NCBI GenBank assembly: GCA_031363055.1
Contig: JANLTP010000073.1
Span: forward strand, 1-29,935
Reading direction: 5' to 3'
Origin: JANLTP01 sp031363055
GTDB taxonomy: Bacteria > Pseudomonadota > Gammaproteobacteria > Burkholderiales > Burkholderiaceae_E
DNA length: 29,935 nucleotides
How positions within the stretch are numbered: the stretch's first letter is position 1; the number at the start of each line of letters is the position of its first letter. Of the stretch, positions 7,077 through 14,625 are shown piece by piece. The notes beneath the pieces are model-generated. The model did not search any database and had not been told where the DNA came from. It was given only the letters and a program-made list of their open reading frames with translations. A program made the translations under genes and the position numbers.

Positions 7077-7772
7077 ATGGCCGCGATCGTTGATACCTTC
7101 TTCAATATCGCCATCATGCGTCAGTACCTGCCGAAGGTACTCGAGGGCATGCTGGTGACGATCGAGTTGGCTGTCGTGGTGGTGCTCAGCGGCTTGCTGA
7201 TTGGTTTTGTATTGGCGGTGTTGCGCAGTCTGCGCGTCGGCTTTCTGAATGTCTTGATCGTCCTGTTTGCCGATGTGTTTCGCGCCGTCCCGCCGTTGGT
7301 GATTCTGATCATTATCTATTTCGCCTTACCGACGATCGGCGTTCGATTCTCCGGATTTGTGTCAGCCTGGATCGGTCTGTCGCTGGTGCTGGCTGCCTTT
7401 GCCGAGGAAATTGTATGGGCCGGAATTCTGTCGGTGCCGCGCGGGCAATGGGAAGCGGCACGCGCCAGCGGATTGCGCTTCTCGCAAGCCTTGCGTTGGG
7501 TCGTGTTACCCCAGGCGGTACGCATGACGATTGCACCGCTGACCAATCGAGCCATCGTGATCACCAAGAACACCGCGCTCGCCTCGGTCGTCGCGGTTGC
7601 CGAGATTCTCTATCAGGCGCAGGCGGGTTATTCTTTTTCGTACAACCCCTCGCCCCTGACCTTGGGTGCGATCGCCTATCTCGTTTTGTTTATTCCGCTG
7701 GTCTGGTTCGGCCGTTGGGTCGAGTCGCGCTTCGATACCCGGCTGGCGAGCCAGCGCGCTGGCGTGCGCTGA
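7077..7772 (+). CDS. ABC transporter permease 1, polar amino acid type (HisM/GlnP-like)
   Basis: A 231-residue inner-membrane permease with about five hydrophobic segments. The EAA loop that contacts the ATPase is clear (GQWEAARASGLRFSQALRWVVLPQAVR). The ATG at 7077 lies 4 bp after the ATPase stop. I preferred it to an upstream ATG at 6945, which would overlap the ATPase by 128 bp and add non-membrane sequence. It pairs with the next gene to form a heterodimeric permease. The loop between segments contains AVPPLV, a motif common in this family. Confidence 0.9.
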   Translation: MAAIVDTFFNIAIMRQYLPKVLEGMLVTIELAVVVVLSGLLIGFVLAVLRSLRVGFLNVLIVLFADVFRAVPPLVILIIIYFALPTIGVRFSGFVSAWIGLSLVLAAFAEEIVWAGILSVPRGQWEAARASGLRFSQALRWVVLPQAVRMTIAPLTNRAIVITKNTALASVVAVAEILYQAQAGYSFSYNPSPLTLGAIAYLVLFIPLVWFGRWVESRFDTRLASQRAGVR

Positions 7773-7786
7773 GTCAGGATGCTCCG

Positions 7787-8458
7787 ATGGATGCGCTGAT
7801 CGACAGCTTCTTCAATCTGAAAATTCTGGCGGAGGCGGCGCCGTTTCTGGCGCGCGGATTGGCGATGACGGTACTCTTGTGCGCCATTGCCATTCCGCTG
7901 GGTATGGCCGGCGGTCTGATGCTCGCGCTGGCCTCAACTTCGCGCAGTCGCTGGATACGCTGGAGCGCCATCGCTTACACCGATCTGTTTCGCGCCTTTC
8001 CGCCCTTGGTGTTGCTGCTATTCGTGGCCTTCGGTTTACCGTTTCTGGGCCTGCAAATGCCCGCCATCATCGCTGTTTCGATTGCCTTTCTGTTGAACAC
8101 ATCGAGCTACTACGGCGAGATTTTGCGCGCGGGCATCGAGTCAATTGCGCATGGCCAGACCGAGGCCGCGCGCTCGACCGGACTCTCCAGCGGCCAGACC
8201 CTGCGTTACGTTGTGATTCCGCAAGCCATCCGGAACATGACGCCGGATCTCATCAGCAACACGCTGGAGGTCGTCAAGATTACCTCGATCGCCAGTGTGG
8301 TGGCCCTGCCGGAGTTGCTCTATACCGCGCGACAGGTTCAGTCAGTGACGTACAACGCGACGCCCGTGATCGCTGCCGGTTTGCTCTACTTGATCCTGCT
8401 TTGGCCGCTGGTGCGTTTGCTGTCGCGCTATGAAAAGCAGGCGGTCGCGATTCGGTAA
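7787..8458 (+). CDS. ABC transporter permease 2, polar amino acid type (HisQ-like)
   Basis: A 223-residue inner-membrane permease, paralogous to the preceding gene. It shares the layout FLARGLAMTVLLC, the RAFPPLV loop and the EAA motif GQTEAARSTGLSSGQTLRYVVIPQAIR. The start ATG at 7787 has an AGGA site upstream and lies 14 bp after the permease 1 stop. An in-frame extension upstream overlaps permease 1 and is rejected. Two distinct permease genes indicate a heterodimeric importer. A 41-bp gap follows before the racemase. Confidence 0.9.
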   Translation: MDALIDSFFNLKILAEAAPFLARGLAMTVLLCAIAIPLGMAGGLMLALASTSRSRWIRWSAIAYTDLFRAFPPLVLLLFVAFGLPFLGLQMPAIIAVSIAFLLNTSSYYGEILRAGIESIAHGQTEAARSTGLSSGQTLRYVVIPQAIRNMTPDLISNTLEVVKITSIASVVALPELLYTARQVQSVTYNATPVIAAGLLYLILLWPLVRLLSRYEKQAVAIR

Positions 8459-8499
8459 GGACGTGATCAATACACCAGGTTTTACAGAAGGAGGCAACC

Positions 8500-9177
8500 A
8501 TGCCGCAGGCAAGAATACTCGTCATCAATCCGAATTCAACCGAAGCGGTGACCGAGGGCATCGATCGCGCGCTGGATCCCTTGCGCATGAGTGATGGACC
8601 GCAATTCGAATGCATCACTTTGCGTGGAGGCCCGCCGGGCATTCAGAGCCAGCGCGATGTCGATGGCGTGATCGGCCCGATCACGCAGATGATCGCCCAA
8701 CGGGATCATGACTGCGACGCCTTTGTCATTGCCTGCTACAGCGATCCCGGCTTGTTCAGTGCTCGCGAAGTGACCCGAAAACCGGTGCTCGGCATTTCAG
8801 AATGTGGCCTGTTGACGGCGCTGACGCTGGGTCATCGTTTTGGCGTCATCGCCATTCTGGCGACCTCGATTCCGCGTCACCTGCGCTATATCGGCGCCAT
8901 GGGTTTGGCGGACCGCCTGGCTGCCGAGCTGCCAGTGGGACTGCAAGTTACCGAGCTGGCAGATGCGCAACGCACTCGTCAGCGCATGATCGATACCGGC
9001 CGCAAGCTCGTCGATGAACATGGCGCGCAGGTCATCGTCATGGGCTGCGCCGGTATGGCGCAATACCGAAAGCCGCTCGAGGACGCGCTCGGTGTGCCCG
9101 TGGTCGAGCCGACCCAGGCGGCAGCCGGTATGGCGATTACCCGGGTACGGCTGGCGGCCACCACGATCAGGGTTTGA
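8500..9177 (+). CDS. hyuE: Asp/Glu/hydantoin racemase (hydantoin racemase)
   Basis: A 225-residue racemase of the Asp/Glu/hydantoin racemase superfamily. It would interconvert D- and L-5-substituted hydantoins so that the whole racemate reaches the D-selective hydantoinase. The opening ILVINPNSTEAVTEGI is diagnostic. The two acid/base cysteines are Cys79 (VIACYSDPG) and Cys183 (VMGCAGMA). A strong AGAAGGAGG site precedes the ATG by 7-8 bp, the best ribosome-binding site in this operon, so high expression relative to its position is plausible. The gene ends convergently with the SGNH hydrolase, overlapping it by 11 bp. I see no hairpin terminator between them. Confidence 0.92.
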   Translation: MPQARILVINPNSTEAVTEGIDRALDPLRMSDGPQFECITLRGGPPGIQSQRDVDGVIGPITQMIAQRDHDCDAFVIACYSDPGLFSAREVTRKPVLGISECGLLTALTLGHRFGVIAILATSIPRHLRYIGAMGLADRLAAELPVGLQVTELADAQRTRQRMIDTGRKLVDEHGAQVIVMGCAGMAQYRKPLEDALGVPVVEPTQAAAGMAITRVRLAATTIRV

Positions 9178-10339
9178 GCGGTCCGGCCATCAGTGCATCA
9201 AAAATGATCTGCGCTGCCCGGTCGGCGCCGGATTGCGACCAATGAATGACATCCCAATAATCAGAGTAGGCAAAACCGGACGCAGCAAAGTCCGCCACAA
9301 ACAGATTGTCATTGCCTGAAGCGTTGGCCATCGCGCGGGCGGTATCGTTCAACGCCTGGAAGGACGGCACCGATCCGTTGCTCTGCGCTTGTGATTCGCC
9401 GCGCTGCGGACTCAATGTGGCCAACATCAGTTTCGCCGACGGTTTGACGGCCGATACCTGATTGACAATGCCCTGGTACTTGGTCGCGGCTTCGCCCGGC
9501 TCGTTATAGACACTGTTCCAGCCGAACGCCATGACAATGATGTCCGGGTCGACGCTGCTGCCAATGACCACGGGCAGACGATCCCAGAGGTTATTGCTAC
9601 TGCCGCCCGGGCCAATGTAGGCGCCGCCATAGCCGTCGTGATCGGGGTCACCGCCGATGGCCGGCATCATGTAACTGGTGCCGATGAAATCGACATCGAT
9701 GCCGGCGTTGGTCAATAGTTGATACAAACGACCCCGATACGAGCGGAACGATCCCGGCGTATTTTCCGAACCCGAGGTCATCGAATCGCCCAAACACAGC
9801 AGTCGAATCCGCCGCGTGCGCAAGGGGTTGCTGCTGGCGGTCGTGGCGGTTGGCGTTGCGGTCGGTGTGTTGGTGGTCGTATTCGCCGGCGGATTGGTCG
9901 CCGTCGAGCTCGTGCCGGTGGTGCTGCTCGAGGTGGTCGGCTGACTCGAGTTGGTTGCCGGTGTCGTCGTGGGTGTAGTGGTGCCAGAAGTCGTCGTCGT
10001 CCGTGACGCCGAGGACGTGCTCGCGGTGCGGGTCGTGCCGCCGTTCTTGGTCAATGATGCGACCGATACCGTTGGCGCAACTGTTACGGCCGCGCGCGAC
10101 GTGCTGGTTCCCGTGCCTGCCGACGTACCGGTACCGGTGCTGGTGCTGGGGCTGGGGCTTGAGACCGCATTGGCGGCGGCTTTGTTCGATGTATCGGTAC
10201 CGTTGGCGACGGCAGCCTCTTCGGAGGCGGTGGCGGGTGCCGCACTGACGGCGTTATCGCCCGAGCCACAGGCGGCCAGGCTGGCGGTGAAAAGGGTACA
10301 AAACAGGGTGCGCTTGAATGAGGTCGTGCGGAGCATCAT
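9167..10339 (-). CDS. SGNH/GDSL hydrolase lipoprotein with long Ser/Thr-rich linker
   Basis: A 390-residue protein. Residues 1-24 are a lipoprotein signal ending in LAAC, so Cys24 is probably lipidated. Residues about 30-172 are low-complexity Ser/Thr/Ala/Gly/Pro, built partly from short repeats such as STGTGTS, and probably act as a flexible stalk. The C-terminal domain is SGNH: block I LCLGDSMTSG (nucleophile Ser186), a block III GWNS and block V DVIHW (Asp363, His366). Block III usually has GxND, here GWNS, keeping the oxyanion Asn. The substrate may be an acetyl or acyl ester on a surface polysaccharide; this is suggested only by the neighbouring membrane acyltransferase. Two adjacent ATG codons are available at the start. 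Confidence 0.85.
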   Translation of the reverse strand: MMLRTTSFKRTLFCTLFTASLAACGSGDNAVSAAPATASEEAAVANGTDTSNKAAANAVSSPSPSTSTGTGTSAGTGTSTSRAAVTVAPTVSVASLTKNGGTTRTASTSSASRTTTTSGTTTPTTTPATNSSQPTTSSSTTGTSSTATNPPANTTTNTPTATPTATTASSNPLRTRRIRLLCLGDSMTSGSENTPGSFRSYRGRLYQLLTNAGIDVDFIGTSYMMPAIGGDPDHDGYGGAYIGPGGSSNNLWDRLPVVIGSSVDPDIIVMAFGWNSVYNEPGEAATKYQGIVNQVSAVKPSAKLMLATLSPQRGESQAQSNGSVPSFQALNDTARAMANASGNDNLFVADFAASGFAYSDYWDVIHWSQSGADRAAQIIFDALMAGPLKP

Positions 10340-10524
10340 GAGGTATCGGCTTCTCGTCTGGGTTGCAATGTTGCTTGCACGGGCGGCAAACGCGACGGCG
10401 CAGAACCTTTGAGATGCCGCGCCGTGAACTAGTTCCGCACCTTACCGAATCTGTCGGTTTTTGGATGAAATAGCGGTGCGAACGGCCGAAACTGCAATAT
10501 GAGCGGCAACCTGAACGGCCAGGC

Positions 10525-11577
10525 TTATACCGCTGCGGCTGGCAAACGCGGGGCGGCCAGACGGCGCTTGAGGAACTCGGTGGTGGGCTTCTCGGCCACC
10601 CTGAAGATGACCCAGGTCGCGATGACCGAGCAGAGGATGCTCAAAGCGATCGACAGCGGCGCAATCGGCAGACCCAGTTTCGCGAGAATGGTGGGTGCGA
10701 TCGGTGCAATCAACGGATGAAAAAGGTAAAGCGCGTAGGACGCGTCGCCCAGCTCGAGGACAGGCTTCGGAATGCGCTTGCCGATCAGCGGGTTCAGTGC
10801 AATGACTGCAGCCACGATCATGACCGCCGGCACGCCCCATTTAAGTGGCCGCCACAAACCTGAAACATCGCCCCACGGAATCAGCAGGCCTATGAATCCA
10901 ACGATCAACAGGAACACGCTCAAACGGACCGGCAGAGAAAATCCGCGAATCACGGCCCGCGCCAACAGCATGCCGAACGCAAATTCCAGCACGATCGTAT
11001 TGAAGTAAAAAGTGGCGGCCGGCCAAGATTCGGTACGAAAGAAAGCGGCGATGCAACAAACCACGAATACGCCCGTGACCATTTTGAAAACGTCGACGCG
11101 CAGCGCCATCGCGATGGCAAACAGCGTATAGAAAAACATTTCGAAATTAAGCGTCCAGCCGACGCCCAGCAGAGGCTCGATATTGCCTTCGGCGTTGAAG
11201 CTGGGCAAGAACAGGTAAGATGAAACCACTGGCCAGAGATCGAGCTTTGCATGCAGCACCGCCGCCGGTACTGCCAGCATGGCGATCAGCTTGATGGTCA
11301 GTACGACCCAGTACAGCGGCACAATGCGCAGCAGGCGGCGCAGCATGAATTGTTTCCAGCCGTCGTCGCGCGACATCAGCGATTGCGATGAGACCACCAT
11401 GACAAAACCGCTGATCACAAAAAAGACGTCTACGCCCGACGCGCCATTGCTCCAGACCGGGAAGTCCTTGATCAGCCGCTCCGAGACGTAAAACGTCGAG
11501 TGCGTAACGACCACCATCAATGCCGCGATAAAGCGTAACGCTTGTATGCCTTCGAATTGTTCGTTATTACGAATCAT
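10525..11577 (-). CDS. Acyltransferase 3 family membrane protein (OafA/YrhL-like)
   Basis: A 350-residue polytopic protein with about ten hydrophobic segments. Family motifs are present: the N-terminal QALRFIAALMVVVTHSTF with the likely catalytic His26, GVDVFFVISGFVM, and the basic RRLLRIVPLYW. These enzymes transfer acetyl or other acyl groups to sugars of exported polysaccharides, O-antigens or lipids. AGGATGACCC precedes the ATG at 11577. The gene is upstream of, and co-oriented with, the SGNH lipoprotein across 185 bp, so the two may add and remove the same ester, which is inference. Confidence 0.9.
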   Translation of the reverse strand: MIRNNEQFEGIQALRFIAALMVVVTHSTFYVSERLIKDFPVWSNGASGVDVFFVISGFVMVVSSQSLMSRDDGWKQFMLRRLLRIVPLYWVVLTIKLIAMLAVPAAVLHAKLDLWPVVSSYLFLPSFNAEGNIEPLLGVGWTLNFEMFFYTLFAIAMALRVDVFKMVTGVFVVCCIAAFFRTESWPAATFYFNTIVLEFAFGMLLARAVIRGFSLPVRLSVFLLIVGFIGLLIPWGDVSGLWRPLKWGVPAVMIVAAVIALNPLIGKRIPKPVLELGDASYALYLFHPLIAPIAPTILAKLGLPIAPLSIALSILCSVIATWVIFRVAEKPTTEFLKRRLAAPRLPAAAV

Positions 11578-11614
11578 GGGTCATCCTGAAGTCCTGCGAG
11601 GTCCGATCTGCTTC

Positions 11615-11670
11615 GATGTCCGATGTCCGACGTCTGACGTCCAACGTCTGACGTCTGACGTCCAACATGT
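11615..11670 (+). repeat. Tandem array, 7-bp unit x8
   Basis: Eight consecutive heptamers of the form GACGTCC (variants GATGTCC, GACGTCT, AACGTCT, AACATGT) run from 11615 to 11670. The core GACGTC is itself palindromic. The array lies just upstream of the acyltransferase start on the other strand. Confidence 0.8.
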
Positions 11671-11742
11671 CGCCGGCAGCACGCGTGGTCGGCAGCCCTG
11701 CAATTATAGAAGCGCGGTGTGCAGCCGCGACCTTAGGCGTCA

Positions 11743-11806
11743 GACCACTGGTCGAATCACCGAGTTGATCCGACCAATGGTCCGACCAGTGGTCCGGCCA
11801 GTGGTC
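11743..11806. promoter_or_regulatory. Four 11-bp palindromes GACCANTGGTC, possible operator array
   Basis: GACCACTGGTC lies at 11743-11753, GACCAATGGTC at 11772-11782, GACCAGTGGTC at 11784-11794 and a near-copy GGCCAGTGGTC at 11796-11806. Each is a dyad around one base. The last three are spaced at exactly 12 bp, a little over one helical turn, so bound dimers would lie on nearly the same face. The group ends 82 bp before the first gene of the polyene-like cluster and just upstream of a TACAAT -10-like box. It could equally be another neutral tandem array of this genome. Confidence 0.5.
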
Positions 11807-11888
11807 CGGACGTAAAACAGGTGATTGAACGGCGCCCGGACAAATAGTCGTTACAATCCCCGGAAAATTCAATGAGTTAGGTACTGGT

Positions 11889-12191
11889 ATGACCGATATC
11901 TCGTCTATCCCTTCGGCCACTGAAGCCGCCGTCGATCCGGCCTTCGAGCGTGAGCTCGCCGAATTGTTTGTGTCGTCGCTGAACCTGGAGGTGGCGGCGG
12001 CCGAGATTGATCCGACCGGCCCGCTTTATGAAGACGGACTCGGCCTCGACTCGATCGATATTCTCGAGATTGCGCTGGTGGTCTCGAAGCGTTATGGCTT
12101 GCAGTTGCGCTCCGACGACGAAGACAACAAACGCATTTTTTCGTCCCTGCGTAATCTGGCGCAGCACATTCAAACTCGCCGCACCACCTGA
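11889..12191 (+). CDS. Acyl carrier protein of aryl-polyene-like cluster
   Basis: A 100-residue phosphopantetheine-binding protein. The attachment site LGLDSIDILEIAL puts the 4'-phosphopantetheine on Ser55, and the acidic helix 2 expected for partner docking is present. It would carry the growing polyene chain. It is the first gene of the cluster, and its stop overlaps the start of the COG4648 gene (TGATG), a pairing typical of aryl polyene clusters. Characterised clusters such as that of E. coli CFT073 have two ACP genes; only this one is seen here. Confidence 0.9.
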   Translation: MTDISSIPSATEAAVDPAFERELAELFVSSLNLEVAAAEIDPTGPLYEDGLGLDSIDILEIALVVSKRYGLQLRSDDEDNKRIFSSLRNLAQHIQTRRTT

Positions 12192-12847
12192 TGCGAACAG
12201 TCGTCAGCGTCGCCTTGGCGTTGGCGATTGTTACGGCAACGATTCTCTACAGCTTGTTTGCACATCATCTGAGCGCGACCGACGACCGTTCAGAGTTATC
12301 GTACGTGTTCGCGTTGTCGTCGCTCTATCTGGTCGCTATTTTCCTTGCGCTCGGTTCGCGTCGGCGTCGCCTGATTATTGTGCTGGCTTCGCTGGCGGTG
12401 TTGCTAGGCTGGTGGGGTCGGGCCAGCCTCTTTTGGGATCCTCGCTGGGTTTATCTGTTGCAGCACGCCGGCACCAATGTCGGCTTGGCGCTGCTGTTCG
12501 GGCTGAGCTTGCGATCAGCCAAGGGTTCGCTGGTCACCCGAATGGCTCGGGTCGTGCACGGCGGCGGTTTGTTGCCGGATCAGGTTGAGCGTTACACACG
12601 ATCGGTCACGGGCGCCTGGACCCTGTTCTTTTTGCTCATGGCCCTGATTTCCCTGGGGCTGTTCGCGTTTGGCGATCCGCTTTGGTGGTCGGTGTTCGTT
12701 AATTTTCTGAGCTTGCCGTTGACCTTGCTGATGTTCGTTGTGGAGTACCTCGTGCGTCGTGTCCATCTGCCGGATTTCGAGCACAAGAGCATTCTGGAAG
12801 GCATTCGTGCGTACTCCCGCTTGAACCAGAACGATTCCGCACGATAA
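12191..12847 (+). CDS. COG4648-type integral membrane protein of aryl polyene clusters
   Basis: A 218-residue protein with about six hydrophobic segments, at residues 5-25, 37-53, 58-72, 78-97, 135-155 and 160-182. It keeps features that go with this family: YVFALSSLYLVAIFLALG, GRASLFWDPRWVYLLQHAGTNVGLALLFG, and the polar end RVHLPDFEHKSILEGIRAY. The family is found almost only in aryl polyene-type clusters (ApeG-like). Its function is not known to me; a role in membrane assembly or handoff of the polyene is a guess. The ATG overlaps the ACP stop. Confidence 0.8.
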   Translation: MRTVVSVALALAIVTATILYSLFAHHLSATDDRSELSYVFALSSLYLVAIFLALGSRRRRLIIVLASLAVLLGWWGRASLFWDPRWVYLLQHAGTNVGLALLFGLSLRSAKGSLVTRMARVVHGGGLLPDQVERYTRSVTGAWTLFFLLMALISLGLFAFGDPLWWSVFVNFLSLPLTLLMFVVEYLVRRVHLPDFEHKSILEGIRAYSRLNQNDSAR

Positions 12848-12855
12848 TTGGCAGC

Positions 12856-14268
12856 ATGAAGCACGATACAACGTATGCACTGATTGGCCACCGTCGCAGC
12901 AACGATGTGCTGGCCTGGCGGGCTCAGGAACCGGTTCTCGCGCATGAGTTTCTGACCGAGGTCCATGCCTTGGCGCGCATCTTGCCCGATGCGCGCTACA
13001 TGCTGAATGGCTGCGCGGATCGCTATCGATTCGCCGTTGCGATGAGTGCCGCCCTGGTGCGTGGACAGGTCAGCGTCCTGCCGCACAACCATGTTGCCTC
13101 GACCTTGTCACACCTGGCGTCCGAGTTCAAAGGCATTTATTGCCTGACCGATTCCGAGGACGTTTATCCAGAGCTGATTCGGGTGCGCTACCCGATCCAG
13201 CCGTCATCCTTCGCGTCGACGCCGCAACCCGATGATGAAGCCATCGAATCTTTGCGTGAATTTGAAGCGTCGCTGATTGCGGCTGACCAGGTCGCGGCCT
13301 GCCTCTTTACCTCGGGTTCGACGGGTATGCCGACGGCGCATTTTCGTACCTGGGGTCAGATTGTTCTCAGTGCCCGGCTCGAGGCTCAACGCCTGGGCGC
13401 GGTCATGCCGGGTCGACCCGCAATTCTGGGTACCGTACCTGCGCAACATTCCTATGGCTTTGAGTCCACCGTCCATCTGGCCCTGCAGGCAGGCTGGTCA
13501 TTTGCCGCCGAACGGCCATTTTTCCCGGCTGATATTCTGGGCTGTCTGGCGCGCCTGCCCAGGCCGCGCCTGTTGGTCACGACCCCGGTACATCTGCGTG
13601 CAATGGTGGGCATTGACCAAACCATTGACAAGACCAATGACCAGACGCCGGTAGCGGCCGATGCGGTGTTATCGGCGACGGCTACCTTGCCGCCTGAGCT
13701 GGCACAAGCGGTTGAGGCGCTCTTCAGTGCGCCGGTCTATGAAATTTATGGCAGTACCGAATCGGGCCAGGTTGCATCGCGGCGCACCTTGGACGGCGAC
13801 GAGTGGCTACCGTTCGATGGGGTCACGATTGGATTGCAGGACGGGCAAGCTTTTGCCGAGGGCGCCTACGTCACCGGTCGCATGAATTTGTCCGACCGGA
13901 TCGGATTGCGTGCCGGCGGGCGCTTTGTGTTGCTCGGTCGCTCGGTGGATATGGTCAATATTGGCGGCAAGCGCAGTTCGATCAGCTTTCTAGAGCATCA
14001 ATTGCTGGAGATTGAAGGCGTAAAGGACGGCGCCTTCTTGGTTTCTGACGATCAATCCCGGGTTGCCGGCCGCGTCATGGCGTTCGTGGTCGCGCCAGGA
14101 CTGACAGCGGAGCGAATCACGGCCGCGCTTCGAGGACGGATCGAGGCGGTATTCTTGCCGCGACCTTTGCTGATCGTGGACGCCTTGCCGCGTGATGGCA
14201 ACGGCAAACTGCCGCGCCAGCGGCTCGAAGCGCTCGCGCGTGAATTGACTGCGGCCCGCAGTGAATAA
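12856..14268 (+). CDS. AMP-dependent acyl/aryl-ACP ligase (ApeH-like)
   Basis: A 470-residue ANL-superfamily adenylating enzyme, short as is usual for polyene cluster ligases. Visible motifs: the P-loop FTSGSTGMPTAH (151-162), YGSTESGQ (298-305), the hinge GRSVDMVNIGGKR and the C-terminal catalytic Lys451 in DGNGKLPR. The usual Lys of the TGxPKG loop is Thr here; I recall the related family often has Gln at this place. It would load the aryl or acyl starter (4-hydroxybenzoate-type in known clusters) onto the ACP. Residues 253-264 are three 4-residue repeats (IDQT, IDKT, NDQT) from a 12-bp in-frame duplication, probably in a surface loop. It starts 9 bp after the membrane protein. Confidence 0.87.
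   Translation: MKHDTTYALIGHRRSNDVLAWRAQEPVLAHEFLTEVHALARILPDARYMLNGCADRYRFAVAMSAALVRGQVSVLPHNHVASTLSHLASEFKGIYCLTDSEDVYPELIRVRYPIQPSSFASTPQPDDEAIESLREFEASLIAADQVAACLFTSGSTGMPTAHFRTWGQIVLSARLEAQRLGAVMPGRPAILGTVPAQHSYGFESTVHLALQAGWSFAAERPFFPADILGCLARLPRPRLLVTTPVHLRAMVGIDQTIDKTNDQTPVAADAVLSATATLPPELAQAVEALFSAPVYEIYGSTESGQVASRRTLDGDEWLPFDGVTIGLQDGQAFAEGAYVTGRMNLSDRIGLRAGGRFVLLGRSVDMVNIGGKRSSISFLEHQLLEIEGVKDGAFLVSDDQSRVAGRVMAFVVAPGLTAERITAALRGRIEAVFLPRPLLIVDALPRDGNGKLPRQRLEALARELTAARSE
13612..13647 (+). repeat. In-frame 12-bp tandem repeat x3 inside ligase gene
   Basis: Units ATTGACCAAACC, ATTGACAAGACC and AATGACCAGACG lie end to end and add four residues each (IDQT, IDKT, NDQT). The frame is kept because the period is a multiple of three. 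Confidence 0.8.
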
Positions 14269-14274
14269 CGCACG

Positions 14275-14625
14275 ATGGGCAGCAACATCATGGTCTGCGC
14301 TACGATGAGTTCCGGCCCCCTGACCTCGATCATTGAGATCGGCCATGACCCGGCGCTATTCGAGGGTCACTTTCCCGGGCATCCGATCTTGCCCGGTGCA
14401 AAACTGATCGATCTGGTCATCGAGCGTTTGCAGTTGCAGGGCGTCTTGACGGACGCGCCGATTGAAGTGGCGGCCGCAAAGTTTCTGGCCACCATCGCGC
14501 CCGGTAGTCAGGTCGTGTTGAGCTGGACGCTGTCCGCCGATGGCGCCTGCCGATTTGAGTGTACGCAGGGCAGCGGAAAAGTCGCCAGTGGTGTGCTGCG
14601 AAATCGGTCGACCCCTGAACGATGA
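14275..14625 (+). CDS. Hotdog-fold 3-hydroxyacyl-ACP dehydratase, ApeI/FabZ-like
   Basis: A protein of up to 116 residues with the FabA/FabZ-type motif FEGHFPGHPILPG, in which His32 is the expected catalytic His. It would dehydrate the 3-hydroxyacyl-ACP formed by the ketoreductase in each elongation round. Three ATG codons compete (14275, 14290, 14305). The domain itself begins near SGPLTSIIEI, so the third start (MSSGPL) may be the real one; none has a strong ribosome-binding site. It lies 6 bp after the ligase and overlaps the acyltransferase start by 4 bp (ATGA). Confidence 0.82.
   Translation: MGSNIMVCATMSSGPLTSIIEIGHDPALFEGHFPGHPILPGAKLIDLVIERLQLQGVLTDAPIEVAAAKFLATIAPGSQVVLSWTLSADGACRFECTQGSGKVASGVLRNRSTPER

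Larger units (their letters stand above)
11578..11888. other. Divergent 311-bp intergenic region rich in short repeats
   Basis: This gap separates the minus-strand acyltransferase from the plus-strand polyene-like cluster. It holds a period-7 array (11615-11670) and a group of GACCANTGGTC palindromes (11743-11806). A TACAAT (11852-11857) could be a -10 box for the ACP gene, but it has no good -35 at 17 bp, which is consistent with an activator-dependent promoter. I see no coding sequence here: the open frames are low-complexity translations of the repeats. Confidence 0.7.

Noticed and set aside
9951..10412. Plus-strand frame with a hydrophobic Val/Ala/Leu-rich translation
   Set aside because: It is the antisense of the Ser/Thr linker of the SGNH lipoprotein; the Val/Pro richness is the complement of Thr/Gly codons.
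10338..10412. Short exported-looking peptide (MRYRLLVWVAMLLARAANATAQNL)
   Set aside because: It has no ribosome-binding site, lies opposite the SGNH promoter region and stops at once after the hydrophobic stretch.
10442..10468. Hairpin ACCGA-5 bp-TCGGT followed by TTTTT as a terminator
   Set aside because: The stem is only 5 bp and it points along the plus strand, where no gene ends nearby.
11546..11920. Small open frames on both strands over the divergent intergenic region
   Set aside because: Their sequences are translations of the 7-bp and 12-bp repeats and show no independent coding signal.
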